Assembly (NCBI RefSeq): GCF_000003815.2
Contig: NC_049979.1
Span: 25,705,978 to 25,767,977, forward strand
From: Branchiostoma floridae
Lineage: Eukaryota > Chordata > Leptocardii > Amphioxiformes > Branchiostomatidae
Direction of reading: 5' to 3'
DNA: 62,000 nucleotides
Shown here: positions 14,827 to 27,434 of the stretch, piece after piece
Numbering within the stretch: position 1 is the first letter of the stretch
How the letters are laid out: the number at the start of each line of letters is the position of its first letter
Position numbers and translations under genes: made by a program
The notes under the pieces: model-generated
The model's input: only the letters and a program-made list of their open reading frames with translations
Told to the model about the DNA's origin: nothing
The model's database searches: none

Positions 14827-17800
14827 GTGTGCGCGCCGGATATATCGATATTATTCCAATGGTTTACTAAATTATTCACTATGGCGACAATGTCAATCAA
14901 TGTAACATGAGATGCACTTAGGTGTCAAAAGAGTATCTCAGGCGTAGCTCGAACGATAGAGCGCGCAGAGTTCTGAGTTTATTTCCACACCACTCTGTCC
15001 CCCGTCTCCTCTTACACCTGACCGATGGTCACAACAGTCAGCTAATTGACGGGAAAATAGATAGAATAACATGGCGAGTACATGGCGAAAACTTCACACC
15101 CTATCTAATTATTTTCGCGACAATGGCCCAATAGGCTGTTTGCTCTCGAGATAATGAGGGATTGAATAGCCCGGGTGGTGGCTGGTGGCTCCGGGCGGGA
15201 TTCTGGCGGGACCCAGGCTTGTTTGTGCCAGGCGGGGGGAACAGAGCTGTGATTTTGATAGACAGACGGAGACCCCGAGGAGTCGGACATTTGGGACGGC
15301 CTGGAAACCCGAGAACCTTTCGCTCCTCCCACGATTCAAGCCCGAGATAAACATCGCCATAGGCTAGACACAAATGGACTGACATGTTATTAGAGATAAT
15401 GTTTGACAGGTAGAGTACATCACCGGCATCGTTGGAATGCTTTTTCGTTTGACAGTTCTTATTGACAAAACAGCTGTTTCGATACCGGAACCAATACGTG
15501 GATCGGACTCAGTATTAGTAAGTATAAGGTATCCGCCACGGCCCCAGGTCAGAAATCAATATGATCTGGCCACTTCTCAAATGTACGGTCGGGCCCTAAG
15601 CCCCTCCCACTCACGTCACGTCTGCAAAACTCGCCTCACAAATAAAGTGTCGGGTTTCTTATCTTGAAGCCCGATCTGTTGATTGTTTTTCTTTTCATTG
15701 TCCCCCTCTTACTCGCATCCTCTGGAATAACAAACGCAGATGCGAAGAATATTGGCGTGGGCTTTCAAGACTTCCTCCTCTAAGGAGTATCCGTTTCAAC
15801 GTCTCCCATCCAAGACGTGGGCACTCCACTTGAGGGAACGATAAATGACAGGGCCACTTGGACAGTCAGAAGTGCACCCAAAAGACCTCCAGACAGCGCC
15901 ATGTAGGCTATATAGGAGGCAATACATGAATCTGCACCTGTAAAAACAAAGCTAAATATACGTCCACCATCTGTTTACCTAAAATAGCGAGAGTCAGACG
16001 ACAGGGACAGAAGGGTTGGGGGGAAATTTACGCCTCTGACACCGCCCGCCAAAAGTGGCACGCCTCACGCCCGGTTTGGGACGGATATTACATTTCTTCC
16101 AGCACTCTTTCTGGGTTTATTTTGTCATACAGTATCTAGTATAGGGTGTCCCGTACAGTGATTCATGTAGAGGGTCTTGCCATGTGACCCCCCTGTCCGA
16201 CATGGGAAGTCGTTGTTTACATTATCCATTTGTCTCACAAGCACGTTTCGCGACCAGAGAAGTCTTCTTATTTGCGGAGGACCAACTCCGAAAGAGTTTT
16301 AGCGTTTCTTATCTAATTTGTTGTCCCCACACTTGGCACCTATGTGTTGACACATCTTTCTAGATTGTTAGGTTTCGACACTTGTGAGAAGTACCCGAGT
16401 TTTACATTTGCGATTTTCGGAATTTCACACGAGGAAAGAAACAGTTGCTCCCTGCCCAAGAATGTCGGTCCTCTCGGTGGGAGAGACCTGTGCGGAAAAT
16501 CTCCCGGTCTGGTCTTCATTAACAAACCGTGAAGAAGAAAATAACTAGTCCTCTGACGGCTATGGCGGACAGGCAAGTGCTGAAATGTGCCCGCCCGCTC
16601 CGTTTAACCAAGCCAAGTGGAATTTTCAAGCGTTTTCTGTAGCCGTGAAAATAAACTTGGGATCAGAAGGAATATATATCAAAACCCTGTCTGCCGCCAG
16701 CCTGCCCCAAGTTGCCCGGTCTCGAATCCCATCGGCCAATCCAAGGCGTTTCACGCTGTTGTCATTTTATAAAGTCCCTTCACACACAGCTCCATAAACT
16801 TCATGTCGAGTATATTATCATGTACGTGTGAAGCGGCTCAAGAGAGTTAATCTCATCAAAAGGAAGCCATTAGCATTTGATTTACAATATTTAGTAGTTG
16901 ATTGCAAAATAATTAACTCCCCGCGGATCGCCACTAATCAAACATGTATTGTTGGCTTGAAAGATGTGTTTTCTTTCGGTTGCGGTTTTCTGATAATTTT
17001 CACACGTTTGGTTTCTTGTTATGGGAGTATAAAAGAAGCCATACAGGCGTAGGTGAAGACGTGGGGCGTGCTTGGGTGAGCAGTACAGGAAAGAGTCGGG
17101 CAGGGATGGATGGCTTTCGGGGTCAGAGGACAAAGCCAACCGTCCCACTACGGGCCTTTCTAAATGAGCTAGGAGGAGAGCAGGGTTTTTTGTTATGTTA
17201 AAAGACACAGAACGGGCACCGTCTGGTTTGTTTAGCTCCCTCTTTAGGTGTTGTGACCCCGTGTGCCGGGGCCAGGAGGGAGGGAACGCCTAATATACGC
17301 GTGGTTAGGCGTAATGCCACGGAACATGTGCCCGGGACATGTGTGAGGGCAAGCCCCCCGGAGCGCGGGAACAAACCCGCATTTTTCCTCACCTCCTTGC
17401 CCGTCCAACACCTACCTACTCACCGTCTTCTTCAGACAGAAAATATGATACGTTACGTAAACTAGTTGGTCTTGCAGGGACTTCGCCATAAGACCTTGTG
17501 TTGATTTCTTCAAGGCCTTAATCCGTTTCAGATGAAGTGACAGGCGCATGATGAATGGGTATCAAATTTCGCTTAATGACTATACCATATTTTCTAAACC
17601 TCCCCCTACAACCCGAGCCGGCAGAGGGCCGACCCTTACTGAAGGGCGGTCTGTCCGCTTGCGTGTGTACACAGTGATCACCTTTGTGTCGGGACATTAC
17701 TACCACTGATGGCCGATAGTGTATACATTAATTGAGGCTAACGGCTTGTATATACGGAGCCATTCGATATCCCATGAATCATCCAGTTGACAAATAGGCC

Positions 17801-20115
17801 AGGGGCGCCGGTGTGGGAACGTTTTTTTTTTCTCTCCGCGCGGGAACTTATCGTCTGTGAACAATTCTCGTTCCCAAGCTCGATTAAAAACCGCCAGGTC
17901 GTCCTAACTTTCTCTGCGTAATCTGTACCTGCCAAATTAATTGAAACGGTCTCAACAGTCTCTGATATTTGCCTAGAAAATGACACCGAAGGCTGAGATC
18001 TGAGAGTTATTTTGACAGAAAACACGACCACAGAAGCAGTATGGAACTGCAGGCATGTTGATGCCTCCCAAACTTGGGTTTTGTCAGATAGTCGAAGGTT
18101 TGACCCCGAGTCGTAGTCGGACCAAACTTCCTGCTTACTCGGATCAAGTCGGGGTTTAACGAAGGAATCTGGGCCAACTTCTTGGCAGTCCGAAGTGAGT
18201 AGAGACGACTTTGAGACATGTAAATGGCAGAGGGAGAGAGAGGGGAAATATCTGGGGTGAAGTCATGCTTGACGATTTCTTAGTGTTAGGTTTACCAGGC
18301 GTGCGTTGGGGTAAATCAAATGCAACCCTATACCCCGCGCTATATGTACAAGCTCTTTCTTTTGTGTGCACACATTCCCTTAGGCCCCTATCCCTTACCT
18401 TACTTCTTCTTTTTTACTCACAACCGACAGAAGTACATCTTACAACATCAGAGCAAAAATAATAGATATTATCAGTGTGTCTTCCCATCGGTGTTCCATA
18501 GATATTCGCACAACATAGATGTAAATGATATGTGTGCGTATCACCCCCTTCTCCTTTAATATACACTCACACATTTCACCCCTACTTGTACTTCGTATTA
18601 CTACTCCTAAGACTTCTGGTAGTGCTCAACCTTAAAGCTTCCTTGTAGTCATCCAACCAAACTTCGCAAAATTAACACTGAATATACGCGGTAGCAAATC
18701 GCCGCCGAAACCTGTCACCGCCACCACAGACGTATTATGATCGATCACTTCGCCTCTCTCACCGCAGGTCCACTGTACCAGAAAGGTTTCCGGACTATAT
18801 ACAAGTCAGCAGACATTCACGCACCACACAATAACCCTCTGACAGACAGAAGGAAAATAGAAATGAACTGTGAAGTTTGGCGAGTAAACCGATTCCCATC
18901 CAATCATTTGCTTGTACAGTAAACTTCGTTGAGAAGGTGAACAAAAAGCTTCCGGCAACGTGTTTGACTATGAGGTGACTTTTTACAGCTCTTTCATAGA
19001 CCACAACGCTCACGTTACAAGTGGAACATGTCAGGGTTCGGTTTTAGTTCGTTTTTTTCCAACTACCTGTTCTAGCGTTTGAGTACACCTGTGTACATTT
19101 TTTTCTGACTGGAAAATTGTGTGCCAATTCTTTTCGTCTATTTCATTCCATTGAGCTATTGTATACATTAAACTATGTCTCAGTTTTTCCTGTCAGTAGC
19201 CCGTGACCGCCGCACCTTTTAGAAGGGACCCCAACACTACGAGAGGAAAGCAGACCGAACACCGACTGTGTGCATGGGGGACTCAGGTGTCTTTGGTTTG
19301 TACCGCCTTTGTGTGAATGACAAATGTCGTGAGGAATGACGAGACAATACAGGAGAGCAAAAGAGCTGTGTAGGGACCCAGATTTTCATTACACCGCCCG
19401 CGGTGTACAAAGCGTTGCAAACACAATTTACTGACACCAGGCACTCTTTTTAAAGACTTTGGGACCACCGGGCATTGACGGTTCCTAACGGCCAAAACAG
19501 GTGTGGAAGTCGTACGGCTGAGGAACAATGCGGCTCGGCTTGCAGGTGAAGCTATGTCGGGTGACAAAACCGCCACCTTTGGGACCCGGAGTCCTGTAAA
19601 CATGTTACCGAATACTTGTGAGCAAACATGGGGCACTTACCTGGCTGAAACGCGATCTCTGAGCCGGGATAAAGTCAGGAGCCCCACATAAAAGCACGTT
19701 ATGACAACAGACATGCAGAAGATCCACCGGGGTATATAAACCACTGGAAAAGTAAACCGCCATACAAGTAATTCCTTATTCCACGAATTGACCCCTGCCA
19801 AATCTTTTCACGGGGCACTATGGTAATAACACGGTTTAAGAACTTGGAACGCTGATACTGGCATTATTATTACTGCTATAACACGTTATATGTAAGCAGT
19901 CAATACATCTTTCCTCCCCATCTCGCCCTTTTTTTCTCTGTCTCAATCTGCAAGTGATGTAAATCTATCCCTCTACTGTCTTTTTTTTCGTGACGGCTTG
20001 CTGTTTGTGGCTAACGTCAACAAAACAATTATTGTTTGTAATACTTTCCACAGTAGGGAGGGAAACGATGCTTGACAAGGATTTATCCCACCAAAACAAC
20101 CATAACATGATGTAG
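14827..20115. other. Six1/2 upstream intergenic region
   Basis: About 5 kb of mixed, largely non-repetitive sequence with several GC-richer islands (15150-15350, 16020-16080, 17260-17400, 19200-19700). No protein-coding exon or RNA gene was recognised. Its position directly upstream of Six1/2 makes it a reasonable place for proximal enhancers. I see no single site strong enough to call. Confidence 0.5.
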
Positions 20116-20262
20116 CAACCAACCAACCGACCGACTGACCAATCAGCCAACCGACTGACCAACCAACCAACCACCAACCACCAACCAACCAACAAACCAA
20201 CAAACAAACTAACAAACCAACAAACCAACCAACCAACCAACCAACCAACCAACCAACCAACC
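20116..20262. repeat. (CCAA)n-type microsatellite
   Basis: About 147 bp of CCAA repeats is interrupted by CCGA, CTGACCAATCAG and ACAA variants. The uninterrupted end is at about 20222-20262. The long Trp/Val/Gly-rich frames on the minus strand are artefacts of this repeat. Confidence 0.95.
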
Positions 20263-20744
20263 ATTCTCTTGACGGATTGACTGAGTGAAATGAATGCTGT
20301 ACTAGGGAAGTTTTTTTTTTCGCCTTTTTTTTTTTGTAGCGGTGACAGCTCGCGCCTGGAGGAATTCCTGTACAAACCCACTTCTGTTCGAGTCATGCCA
20401 GTCCTCTCCGAGGTCTACATGGGTGGGGCTGTGGTCAGCCATTGAAATAATACTGACAAAACCTCCAGGAATGCGCCCTGTATTTAGACTAGCCTATAAA
20501 CTATTCATGCAGCCTCAAACTTCAATATCAGAAGTAAATGCTAGTGTAGCGAATGTCACAATGAAAACAGAGCGTGTTTTGTCATCTCTGTGGAGTCGAG
20601 ACAGGGTAAACTGGCCCCGTGTTTACGCTAGGCTATCGATACTGACTCTGGAAAATCCACCCTGAATAAGAAAAACCTTTGGACAGCACACAACCCAAGA
20701 TGATTCTACGAGGCAGAAAATAACGGTCAAAAATGTCAGTCACA

Positions 20745-21090
20745 TCTCATGCCCGTAGCCAGGATTTTGCTCGACCATCGAGCGCCGCAGGTGCAAGCTG
20801 CTACTGCTAGGGGGGTCCGGGGGGCGTGCTCCGCCGGAAAATTTTGAAATCTGGACCCTCTGAAACGCTATTTCCTGCATTTTGACGGGCAAAATTTGCT
20901 GGCCAAGTTAGATGGTTCTTTTAAAATACACATTATGCTTTCGACGTAAGTTTTGAGGGCGATTCTCCTAACATATTTTTACCAAGTCCGACACCAAAGG
21001 CGTTAGGCGTCGCAATGGAGGTCCAGGGGAATTGTGAAATTTGGACCCTCTGTAAAGCTATTTCCCGCATTTTGAGGGACAAATTCTGTT
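20745..21090. repeat. Dispersed repeat with two related sub-units
   Basis: The string beginning at GCCCGTAGCCAGGATTTTG, followed by a run ggggggtccggggggcg, leads to GAAATCTGGACCCTCTG, GCTATTTCCTGCATTTTGA and GGGCAAA. A second, diverged version follows at about 21025-21085 (GAAATTTGGACCCTCTG, GCTATTTCCCGCATTTTGAG). The starting string resembles a widespread invertebrate repeat as I remember it. The transposon class is unknown to me. Confidence 0.6.
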
Positions 21091-21236
21091 ACTAGACTAA
21101 GCTAAATGTAATGACATTTCTATCAGAGAAAAATACATTCGTAGTTGGTAAAGGATTTCAATAGACATGAAAATGACACGTTTCTGAACACGCATGCAGC
21201 CATTGACAAGTTCGGAACTACTAGTATTTCTATCAC

Positions 21237-21425
21237 TACAGTAGAAGCCGCCTAATTGCATAGCCCATTTGCCAGTGCATTTCGTGCAATTATCCGAATG
21301 GTGCAACAAATCGAAGTTATTAAGCTGGACCGCACCACCACGGGATTTGGGGATTTTGTGTCATTAACAGAAGTGTGCGATAATCCGTTGTGCAATTACC
21401 TCGCTTCTACAGAAGTTCTACTGTA
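21237..21425 (-). mobile_element. pogo/Tigger-like MITE, copy 1 (inverted)
   Basis: It begins TA-CAGTAGAAGCCGCC and ends near CTTCTAC...TACTGTA. TA flanks and CAGTAGAAGCC-type inverted ends are typical of non-autonomous pogo-group (Tc1/mariner) elements. It reads as the reverse complement of the copy at 21431-21607. Its right end carries an 11-bp partial duplication of the terminal sequence (CTACAGAAGTTCTAC). Confidence 0.65.
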
Positions 21426-21430
21426 TTGAT

Positions 21431-21607
21431 GCAGTGGAAGCCAGTTAATTGCACAACGGATTAACGCACACTTCTGTTAACTACACGGAATCCCCAAACC
21501 CCAAAACGGTGCGGTCCAGCTAGATAACTTCGCATTATTGCTAAAGCCGGATAATTGCACTAAATTCACTAGCAAATAGGCCGTGCAATTAAGCGGCTTC
21601 TACTGTA
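21431..21607 (+). mobile_element. pogo/Tigger-like MITE, copy 2
   Basis: Starting CAGTGGAAGCCAGTTAATTG and ending GCGGCTTCTACTGTA, this 177-bp element has no ORF. The landmarks CGCACACTTCTGTTAA and CGGATAATTGCAC are shared with the copies at 21237 (inverted) and 24371 (same orientation). Confidence 0.7.
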
Positions 21608-22083
21608 TGTCCAAGGAGATACGAAGACAAAAAGCTCCACTGCTGTACCACTTAAGTTAAGCCGCTAGGGGGTCATAACCGAACTGGCCATTCATTTTGT
21701 CGACACCTACCCGCATACCAAATGTCATAAAGATTCATTACCAACTTTTCCGTTCTCAAGTTCACAAACACAAACGTAACAATCGTACTGACTTTCTTGG
21801 CGAAGGTACTACTACGTTTCGTGCGCCCAGCAATGCGTTCGCTGTGCATTGACAGTACAGAACCAACCACACACCGCTATCAAACCGCAAAGCCACCGTT
21901 CGGCCATCCTCGACGTATTTGTACAGCTGCGTATTTACTGGGTGTCTCATGTGTGACCCCGCAGAAACTTTCCGCAATTAAAAGATCGTAAAGGCCAAGA
22001 GGCAAGTGACGAGGTGAGGTGTCTGGATAGTCTCAGGAAGAAGACCTGCCAACTGTCAGCTTCTCTTCTGTAGCACCACCTCG

Positions 22084-22252
22084 TAGCCTCCACCAGGCTC
22101 CACAAGTCGCTAGAAAAATAGTAGAAATTGGCCCGATACTGAAAGTAACAAATTGTACTCCTCAGCCAGCCAACTCTTCTGCTCTGGTGTGTTTTCTGTC
22201 TATTTGGCCAATTTCTACTATTTTTCCAGTGACCTGTGGAGCCTTGTAGAGG
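22084..22252. mobile_element. Fold-back element with about 48-bp inverted arms (family B)
   Basis: The left arm reads TAGCCTCCACCAGGCTCCAC then AGTCGCTAGAAAAATAGTAG and AAATTGGCC. The right arm, reversed, gives CTCTACAAGGCTCCACAGGT and CACTGGAAAAATAGTAGAAA. Solo or partial copies are at 23617-23698 and 39581-39615. The palindrome makes both strands encode the same peptide-like string, which is an artefact. Confidence 0.75.
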
Positions 22253-22739
22253 ACCTCCCTCGGCGTGGAAGGAAAAGTGAAGTTGAACCAGAAAAAGGTA
22301 CAAACGTCAAGTTCAACGATTTGATAAAAGTACAAGATCGATATTCATTCTGCAATCTGATATCACAATATCAACCAGGATGATAATAATTCCACGTTGA
22401 TATTGACTGTAATGTCACGATATTGGTTATGAGATGACAGTCACACTGATTGGTGACGGTAATGATAATGAATGTGACAATATTGAAAACATCCCCTTGT
22501 TTTTAATGATCTGATAATGGAAGTGATAAGAATGATGATAATGATAGAAGTGATAACAACGAGGTTGGTTAAGATGATGGCATCGACAACGATATAAAAA
22601 ATATCTATTTTACATGTGTGTAATATTAGGATAATGCATGAAGTTGATTTTCTTGTAATATAACATCCTATACCATGCGTACTATATACTTTTTTAGGGA
22701 GAGAGAGAAAGCAATTGTTACGTTTTTGTTAAAGAACTT
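22253..22739. other. Intergenic, GATA/GATAATG-rich sequence
   Basis: Imperfect runs of tgataatg/gatgataat between about 22380 and 22600. There is no coding or RNA signature. Confidence 0.5.
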
Positions 22740-22905
22740 TTTTTTAAATTTTGCCGCCAAAATGTTAAACAATGCTAACCAACCAATGGGGGCGTGAATA
22801 ACAGTGAAGCGAGTTTAGATTAGATCAGATAATGAACAACTTTTTGTTGAATGTATGGCTTCTTCTATCGGTTGTATAGAAAATAAAGAAATAAAGAAAA
22901 AGAAA
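22740..22905 (+). mobile_element. Possible LINE 3' end with AATAAAG tail
   Basis: The segment ends GAAAATAAAGAAATAAAGAA, a short tandem AATAAAG tail of the sort left by CR1/L2-type retrotransposons. No ORF2 remains upstream, so the class is inferred only from the tail. Confidence 0.4.
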
Positions 22906-23519
22906 TTCAATCTTCCTCTCGTAGCACACTTGCGGCTAGCTGGCCTGACACAAAACCATTAGTGCATGAATTGAATGCGAAGGCTTCAGAAGAGGAACCC
23001 AGATTGGAACAGGAGGGAAATTCAGGAAGTAGATGGTGGAGTCAGATAACCACTACTAAGTCGTTGGATATCTGAGACGGGAAAGGAGTACGTGCTTGAA
23101 AAAAATTTAGATTCCGGTGGTCTTCAGGGGTTTCTCCGATAAGTTCTGAACAGCATAGTATGTTCTTAACATTTCAATTAGCGTCCCACATGTGACATTC
23201 CTTGTAAGTCGAGTCAGAAAAAAGAATTTGAAGAGTTCTGCTTTTGCATGTAGAACAATACGCAAAAATAGGACCCTGAATGTCCGTGATTTTGTATAAT
23301 TCATGTGGCTGTTTCTTTTCGCAGTTTTCTTCTGAATTGATGATAAAATCGTGAGTTTTGACACGCGCTGTCAGCGGGCCCTCTCTGGTAGTCACATCAC
23401 GAAGTACAGACAAAACAAACGAGCTGTATCTCCCGAGCTGTCGCCTCTGTCTGACGGACAGACAGCCATATTTCAACTGGTGATCCAAAACTCGCTTTAG
23501 CTTTCCGTCAGATTCTTAG
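22906..23519. other. Intergenic, no feature seen
   Basis: Unique-looking sequence with no recognised exon. The open frames on the minus strand (104 and 85 codons) show no domain. Confidence 0.5.
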
Positions 23520-23616
23520 TGATCTCCCTTCCTTCCTCTTTCTACTCTCTCTCCCCTCTCTCTCCCCCCTCTCCGCCCCTCTCCTCATGCCCCCTCTACC
23601 CCCTACCCCTACCCCC
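23520..23616. repeat. Polypyrimidine (CT-rich) tract
   Basis: About 100 bp is almost purely C and T on the plus strand (ctccctt... accccctac), ending directly at a family-B repeat end. Such mirror-like tracts can form triplex DNA and often cause sequencing drop-out. Confidence 0.85.
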
Positions 23617-23698
23617 TAGCCTCTACCAGGCTCCACATGTCACTGTAAACATAGTACATAGTGTTATCAGTCTATTTGGCCAATTTCTATTGTTTTTT
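23617..23698. mobile_element. Family-B repeat, truncated copy
   Basis: It contains TAGCCTCTACCAGGCTCCAC, then a diverged middle, then TCTATTTGGCCAATTTCTAT. These match the two arms of the fold-back element at 22084-22252. Confidence 0.6.
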
Positions 23699-24368
23699 GC
23701 ATTTATTTTAACTTTGAGATATAGAATATATGGTAGAAATGTCTAAGCCGGGTGAGTTTCTATCATCTTGTCATAAACAAAAACGTTGGTGGGACAGGTT
23801 CCTCCCTCTCCGCTTTCCCCCACCCCTTATCAGTTCTCACGTGAACGGAAGGAACAACAGTAGGTTTGGGCAGAGTTTCGACCTGGTTTTTCCTAAAGTC
23901 TGGCAGCTGGCTTGAACCCTACCTGCACAACCCTCGAAACACACTCTCCTCTTCACAGTAAAGTATGGATGATCATGATGTACCCAGTACGAAAGCAGGA
24001 TAATTACTAACATGATAAATGATATTCGTTCACAGTTCCTAGATAAGGCTTTGTTTGTAATGTATTTTCTTTCCATGCCCGAGGGTGTGTATATATGTGT
24101 GTAGCGTGTTTGTGATCGAAAACGTGTGCCGTATCTCCGAATTATTAAGTTTGACACGTGAAGGGGTGCGGGGCGGCATGCCACCGGACCTCCATGGTCG
24201 CCTCCTCGCTATCCTCTCATACCAGGCCCGCCACCTGCATGGATCAAGCCACGGTGTATAAATGAAAGACCTTCGTTGTACATTTATGCTCTAACAAGCT
24301 AAGTACATTTCATGGCAATGCTTTTTGCAGCACAATTTTTGGAGAGGAAATTGACAGAGACTAACACA

Positions 24369-24548
24369 TACAGTAGAAGCCAGTTAATTGTACGGCAACG
24401 GATTTTCGCACACTTCTGTTAATTTCATGAAATTTTCAAATCCCATGGTGGTACGCTCCTGCTTTATAACTTCGCTTTGTTGCACCATTCGGATAATTGC
24501 ACGAAATGCGCTGGAAAATGGGGTGTGCAATTAACCGGCTTCTATTGT
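24369..24548 (+). mobile_element. pogo/Tigger-like MITE, copy 3
   Basis: TA-CAGTAGAAGCCAGTTAATTG starts and CCGGCTTCTATTGT ends this copy. It shares CGCACACTTCTGTTAA and CGGATAATTGCACGAAATGC with the pair at 21.2-21.6 kb and has the same orientation as copy 2. Confidence 0.7.
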
Positions 24549-24687
24549 GCTAATATGTACAGGTTCCTCTTCTTCTCGCTTTAAGTTTAACTAAGTTTAA
24601 GACAGTTGTAGATATAAGGACAGGTGGAATTAAATAATATAAGATTTATCAAAATTGCAAAAAGATATACGAATTTTTCGGTGTTAT

Positions 24688-24936
24688 TCAAGTAGCGGAA
24701 ATTAGGGAACATCTCTTGTATACAATCGAAGATGACATGTCTCTCGTTGCATGGTGTATAAAATAAAGTAAGTCAACAATAGAGTGACACTCATCCTCTA
24801 TCTTATTACAGTTGGAACATTGGCAATTTTTTTGTTCCAGAGGTATAGGGTTATGCTTTTTTTTCAATATGGAGTTGTGTGAAATGGTACGGAGCTCATG
24901 ATTGCTGCTCTGAGTCGAATATTTGCATTCTTTCAA
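24688..24936 (-). mobile_element. LINE ORF2 C-terminal remnant (Cys/His motif)
   Basis: The frame contains RTISHNSILKKKHN, then CQCSNCNKIEDECHSIVDLL. This C-x2-C...ED-E-x-H pattern after a SHNLxIExGR-type string is typical of the end of CR1/L2-like non-LTR retrotransposon ORF2. The expected Cys of 'CPxY' is lost and there is no upstream RT, so it is a decayed 5'-truncated copy read on the minus strand. Confidence 0.6.
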
Positions 24937-27280
24937 ATATTTCTACTCGTTGTTAGTAGTTTTTAGTGATCTGTACGTTCGTGATTTGTTGTTGCCATTT
25001 CTACTCTGATAAAGATTGGCGGTACATGTCTTTTAAAAGTCGATCGATACAGAAGTGATCGGACAGCGAAAATCTAGTAAACGTCTTTTTTTGAAGGACG
25101 TACGTTGCTCTGGACTAATCTTGAATCTGATACAAGAACCTGGCACAGTGTTAGTATTTCACTTGTGGTTTTGCCATGTAAGGTTGCACTGTTGCCTATT
25201 TAAATTGAGGCCCTCTCCTATTCTATTAGAAGGACGCCCTAAATGTTGTAATAACACCGCAGAATGCTGGCACTGAACAGAACCCTCACATCTGTTTGGA
25301 GATCAGCTCTAAGTGACGGAATGGTACAGATACAGGCGGGAATATGCAGAATGCGGAATATGAACACCTGGGTTACGCTCTAAATCCAAACAATGCGCGA
25401 CCCTCCAGACGACGGCTATAAATAAATGGGGAATATCCTGTCCCGCAACTGAAAACCGGAGAGTTTTCTTTTCTTCCGCTGGCGGCTATGTCCAACCCAC
25501 TCTTGTCTGTGCTCTCGTTGTAACTTGTAACTTTCTCTGGATGCCAAACCACTGATTTCAATGATATCTATCGTTTAACTCAGGGGGTGGGGTGGTCTCT
25601 TGTAGTAATTCCGGGGGGGGGGGGGGATGCTAGCCCTAGAGCCGAGTAAACGGAGTGTGGCGCCCTTGGAACAGTCTGGCATCCAGGCTAATTTTCCCCA
25701 ATCTTTATATAACATACGTAGAAGTTGTCACAGTGGATGTCTTGACTTCGGGAGAAAGAGAGTTTTAACGTCGCTGAATGCAAACCGGCGGCGACATTTT
25801 TTTCTTCTTTCTTTCAAAGAAATCGTGGATACAAGACAACAACATCTCATTTTTGTGTGACGCTTTCTTTGTTGTGGTCTCCGTCCAAACGCTTGATTGA
25901 TGAGTTGATATATTGATACGAGAGGTGAGCACACAAAAACAAAAAGCATGCATGACAGAGTACGCCTCTACATTTCAGTGTACACATGCAAAGTATCATA
26001 TAAAGTCGTCAACACTGACTTGACAACACTAACAGTATCGATACCGTTACAACTTGTAATTACTGCCGAGGAGAAAGTGATCTATGTCGGTGGGTAGATT
26101 TAGGTGGCAAATAATGGCTCTTAAAAAGCGATTAGCGAAGCCAAATTACCCAGTAGCACACGAAGCACGATTGAGATAAGAAATCCAGCTCGGCGCGCGG
26201 CGACATGGATGGTTGAGGGACTCGGGAACCCGAAGATTTACGACGTGAACCGACGAGATGTGACAAGCACGAGGAGCCACTCGCGCGAGCTGTGAGGAGA
26301 TAGATAATGACAACGCAGTAACACACCTGCCCGCCAAACGCTGTACTGAGAACTGTCGCGCTTGGCTTTGTACTGGAGTGCAAGCGTTCGTTTGTTCGGA
26401 TGCAATCGCGTGGAAAATGTATCAAGCGAATTGTAGAAACGCTCTTTTCAGTCGTAGACATATCGCTTTGGCAGATAAGAAATATATAGAAACAAAGCGA
26501 GAAAAAAAAGGAAGGCCCATTAGAATGCCAGCTATTGAAGCAGCTAGATAAGGTATACAGAAGAATGATCCAAATAAAGGAGTCCTTAGGCAGGGTTATA
26601 CTTATAGTATATATTGTGCCTCTTATCATATCTAAAATTTGTTTATCAAGGAGACATCAAATATTGAAAGGATTAAGACGAAATGAAATATAAAAATACG
26701 TACAGAAATGAAGACAATTTATCGATTTTTTATTCTCTTTACATAACAGATATTGTGATATCACTTGACAAAGATAGCTACTGTACTTATAAGCAAGACA
26801 ATAGAATTCTTCATGAAATGTACCTTATTTCCCAGCTATGACACAAGCTGCCATGCAAACATTACCCATCGGGGCACAAAGACATTTAGTAGTAGAATGG
26901 TCATAAACATATCAAATAGAGAGAAAAACATCTGTACTCCAGCTGCTCTTGTCACACCTGCATTATTCCACACACCTTTACGATTTCATTTGTAAGAAAA
27001 AAAAACAATGCCTCTTTTGTTCGGAGGTGTGTATACATACACGTATATCCATTCCGCTCTGAGCTATACCTGCCCACTCAGGTGAATGCTAACTTCTACA
27101 CCTGAACACTAATGAACAGTTCCAAAGGGGGTCCTTTTGTTGTTATAATTGATTTATCTGAATTTCCCGTCTTCAACTCACTGACTCCTAAAACGATTCC
27201 GTGAGTTGCAAAGGGTGTGAGATTAAAAGGAGTTGTCACTCTTCTCCTAGAGGACAGCAACTTTTATAATTCCACCAGTA
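24937..27280. other. Intergenic, no gene recognised
   Basis: Includes a poly-G run (25613-25625). The 165-codon minus-strand frame (26132-26629) is AT/Ser-rich with no known domain. Around 26080-26340 the sequence is less AT-rich and appears unique, with ATTA and GATTAG cores. A regulatory role is possible but not shown. Confidence 0.45.
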
Positions 27281-27362
27281 CTGTAGATGCAGAAACTTTC
27301 GCGGTGGCTTTACGTTCGCGGTTTTCGCGGTGACTGCTTCACCGCGAACTCGAAACCACTGG
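27281..27362 (+). mobile_element. TTCGCGG MITE (family C), 5' fragment
   Basis: TACTGTAGATGCAGAAAC, then TTCGCGGTGG and CGGTTTTCGCGGTGAC, match the first third of the full copies at 30252 and 55098. The rest is missing and is replaced by a GT microsatellite. Confidence 0.75.
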
Positions 27363-27434
27363 TGTGTGTGTGTTTCGTGTGTGTGTGTGTCTGCGTGTGT
27401 GTGTGTTTCGTGTGTGTGTATCTGTGTGTGTATG
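27360..27434. repeat. (GT)n microsatellite
   Basis: GT repeats interrupted by TTCG, CTGCG and ATCT. They directly abut the truncated family-C element. Confidence 0.9.

Noticed and set aside
14945-14975. A-box-like TAGCTCGAACGATAGAGCGC upstream of Six1/2
   Set aside because: No B-box (GGTTCGA) follows at a usable distance and no cloverleaf forms.
19965-20396. 143-codon frame with repeated GWLV motif
   Set aside because: Artefact of the (CCAA)n repeat.
21947-22383. Same peptide NFYYFSSDLWSLVE encoded on both strands, as if a duplicated protein motif
   Set aside because: Explained by the inverted arms of the fold-back element at 22084-22252.
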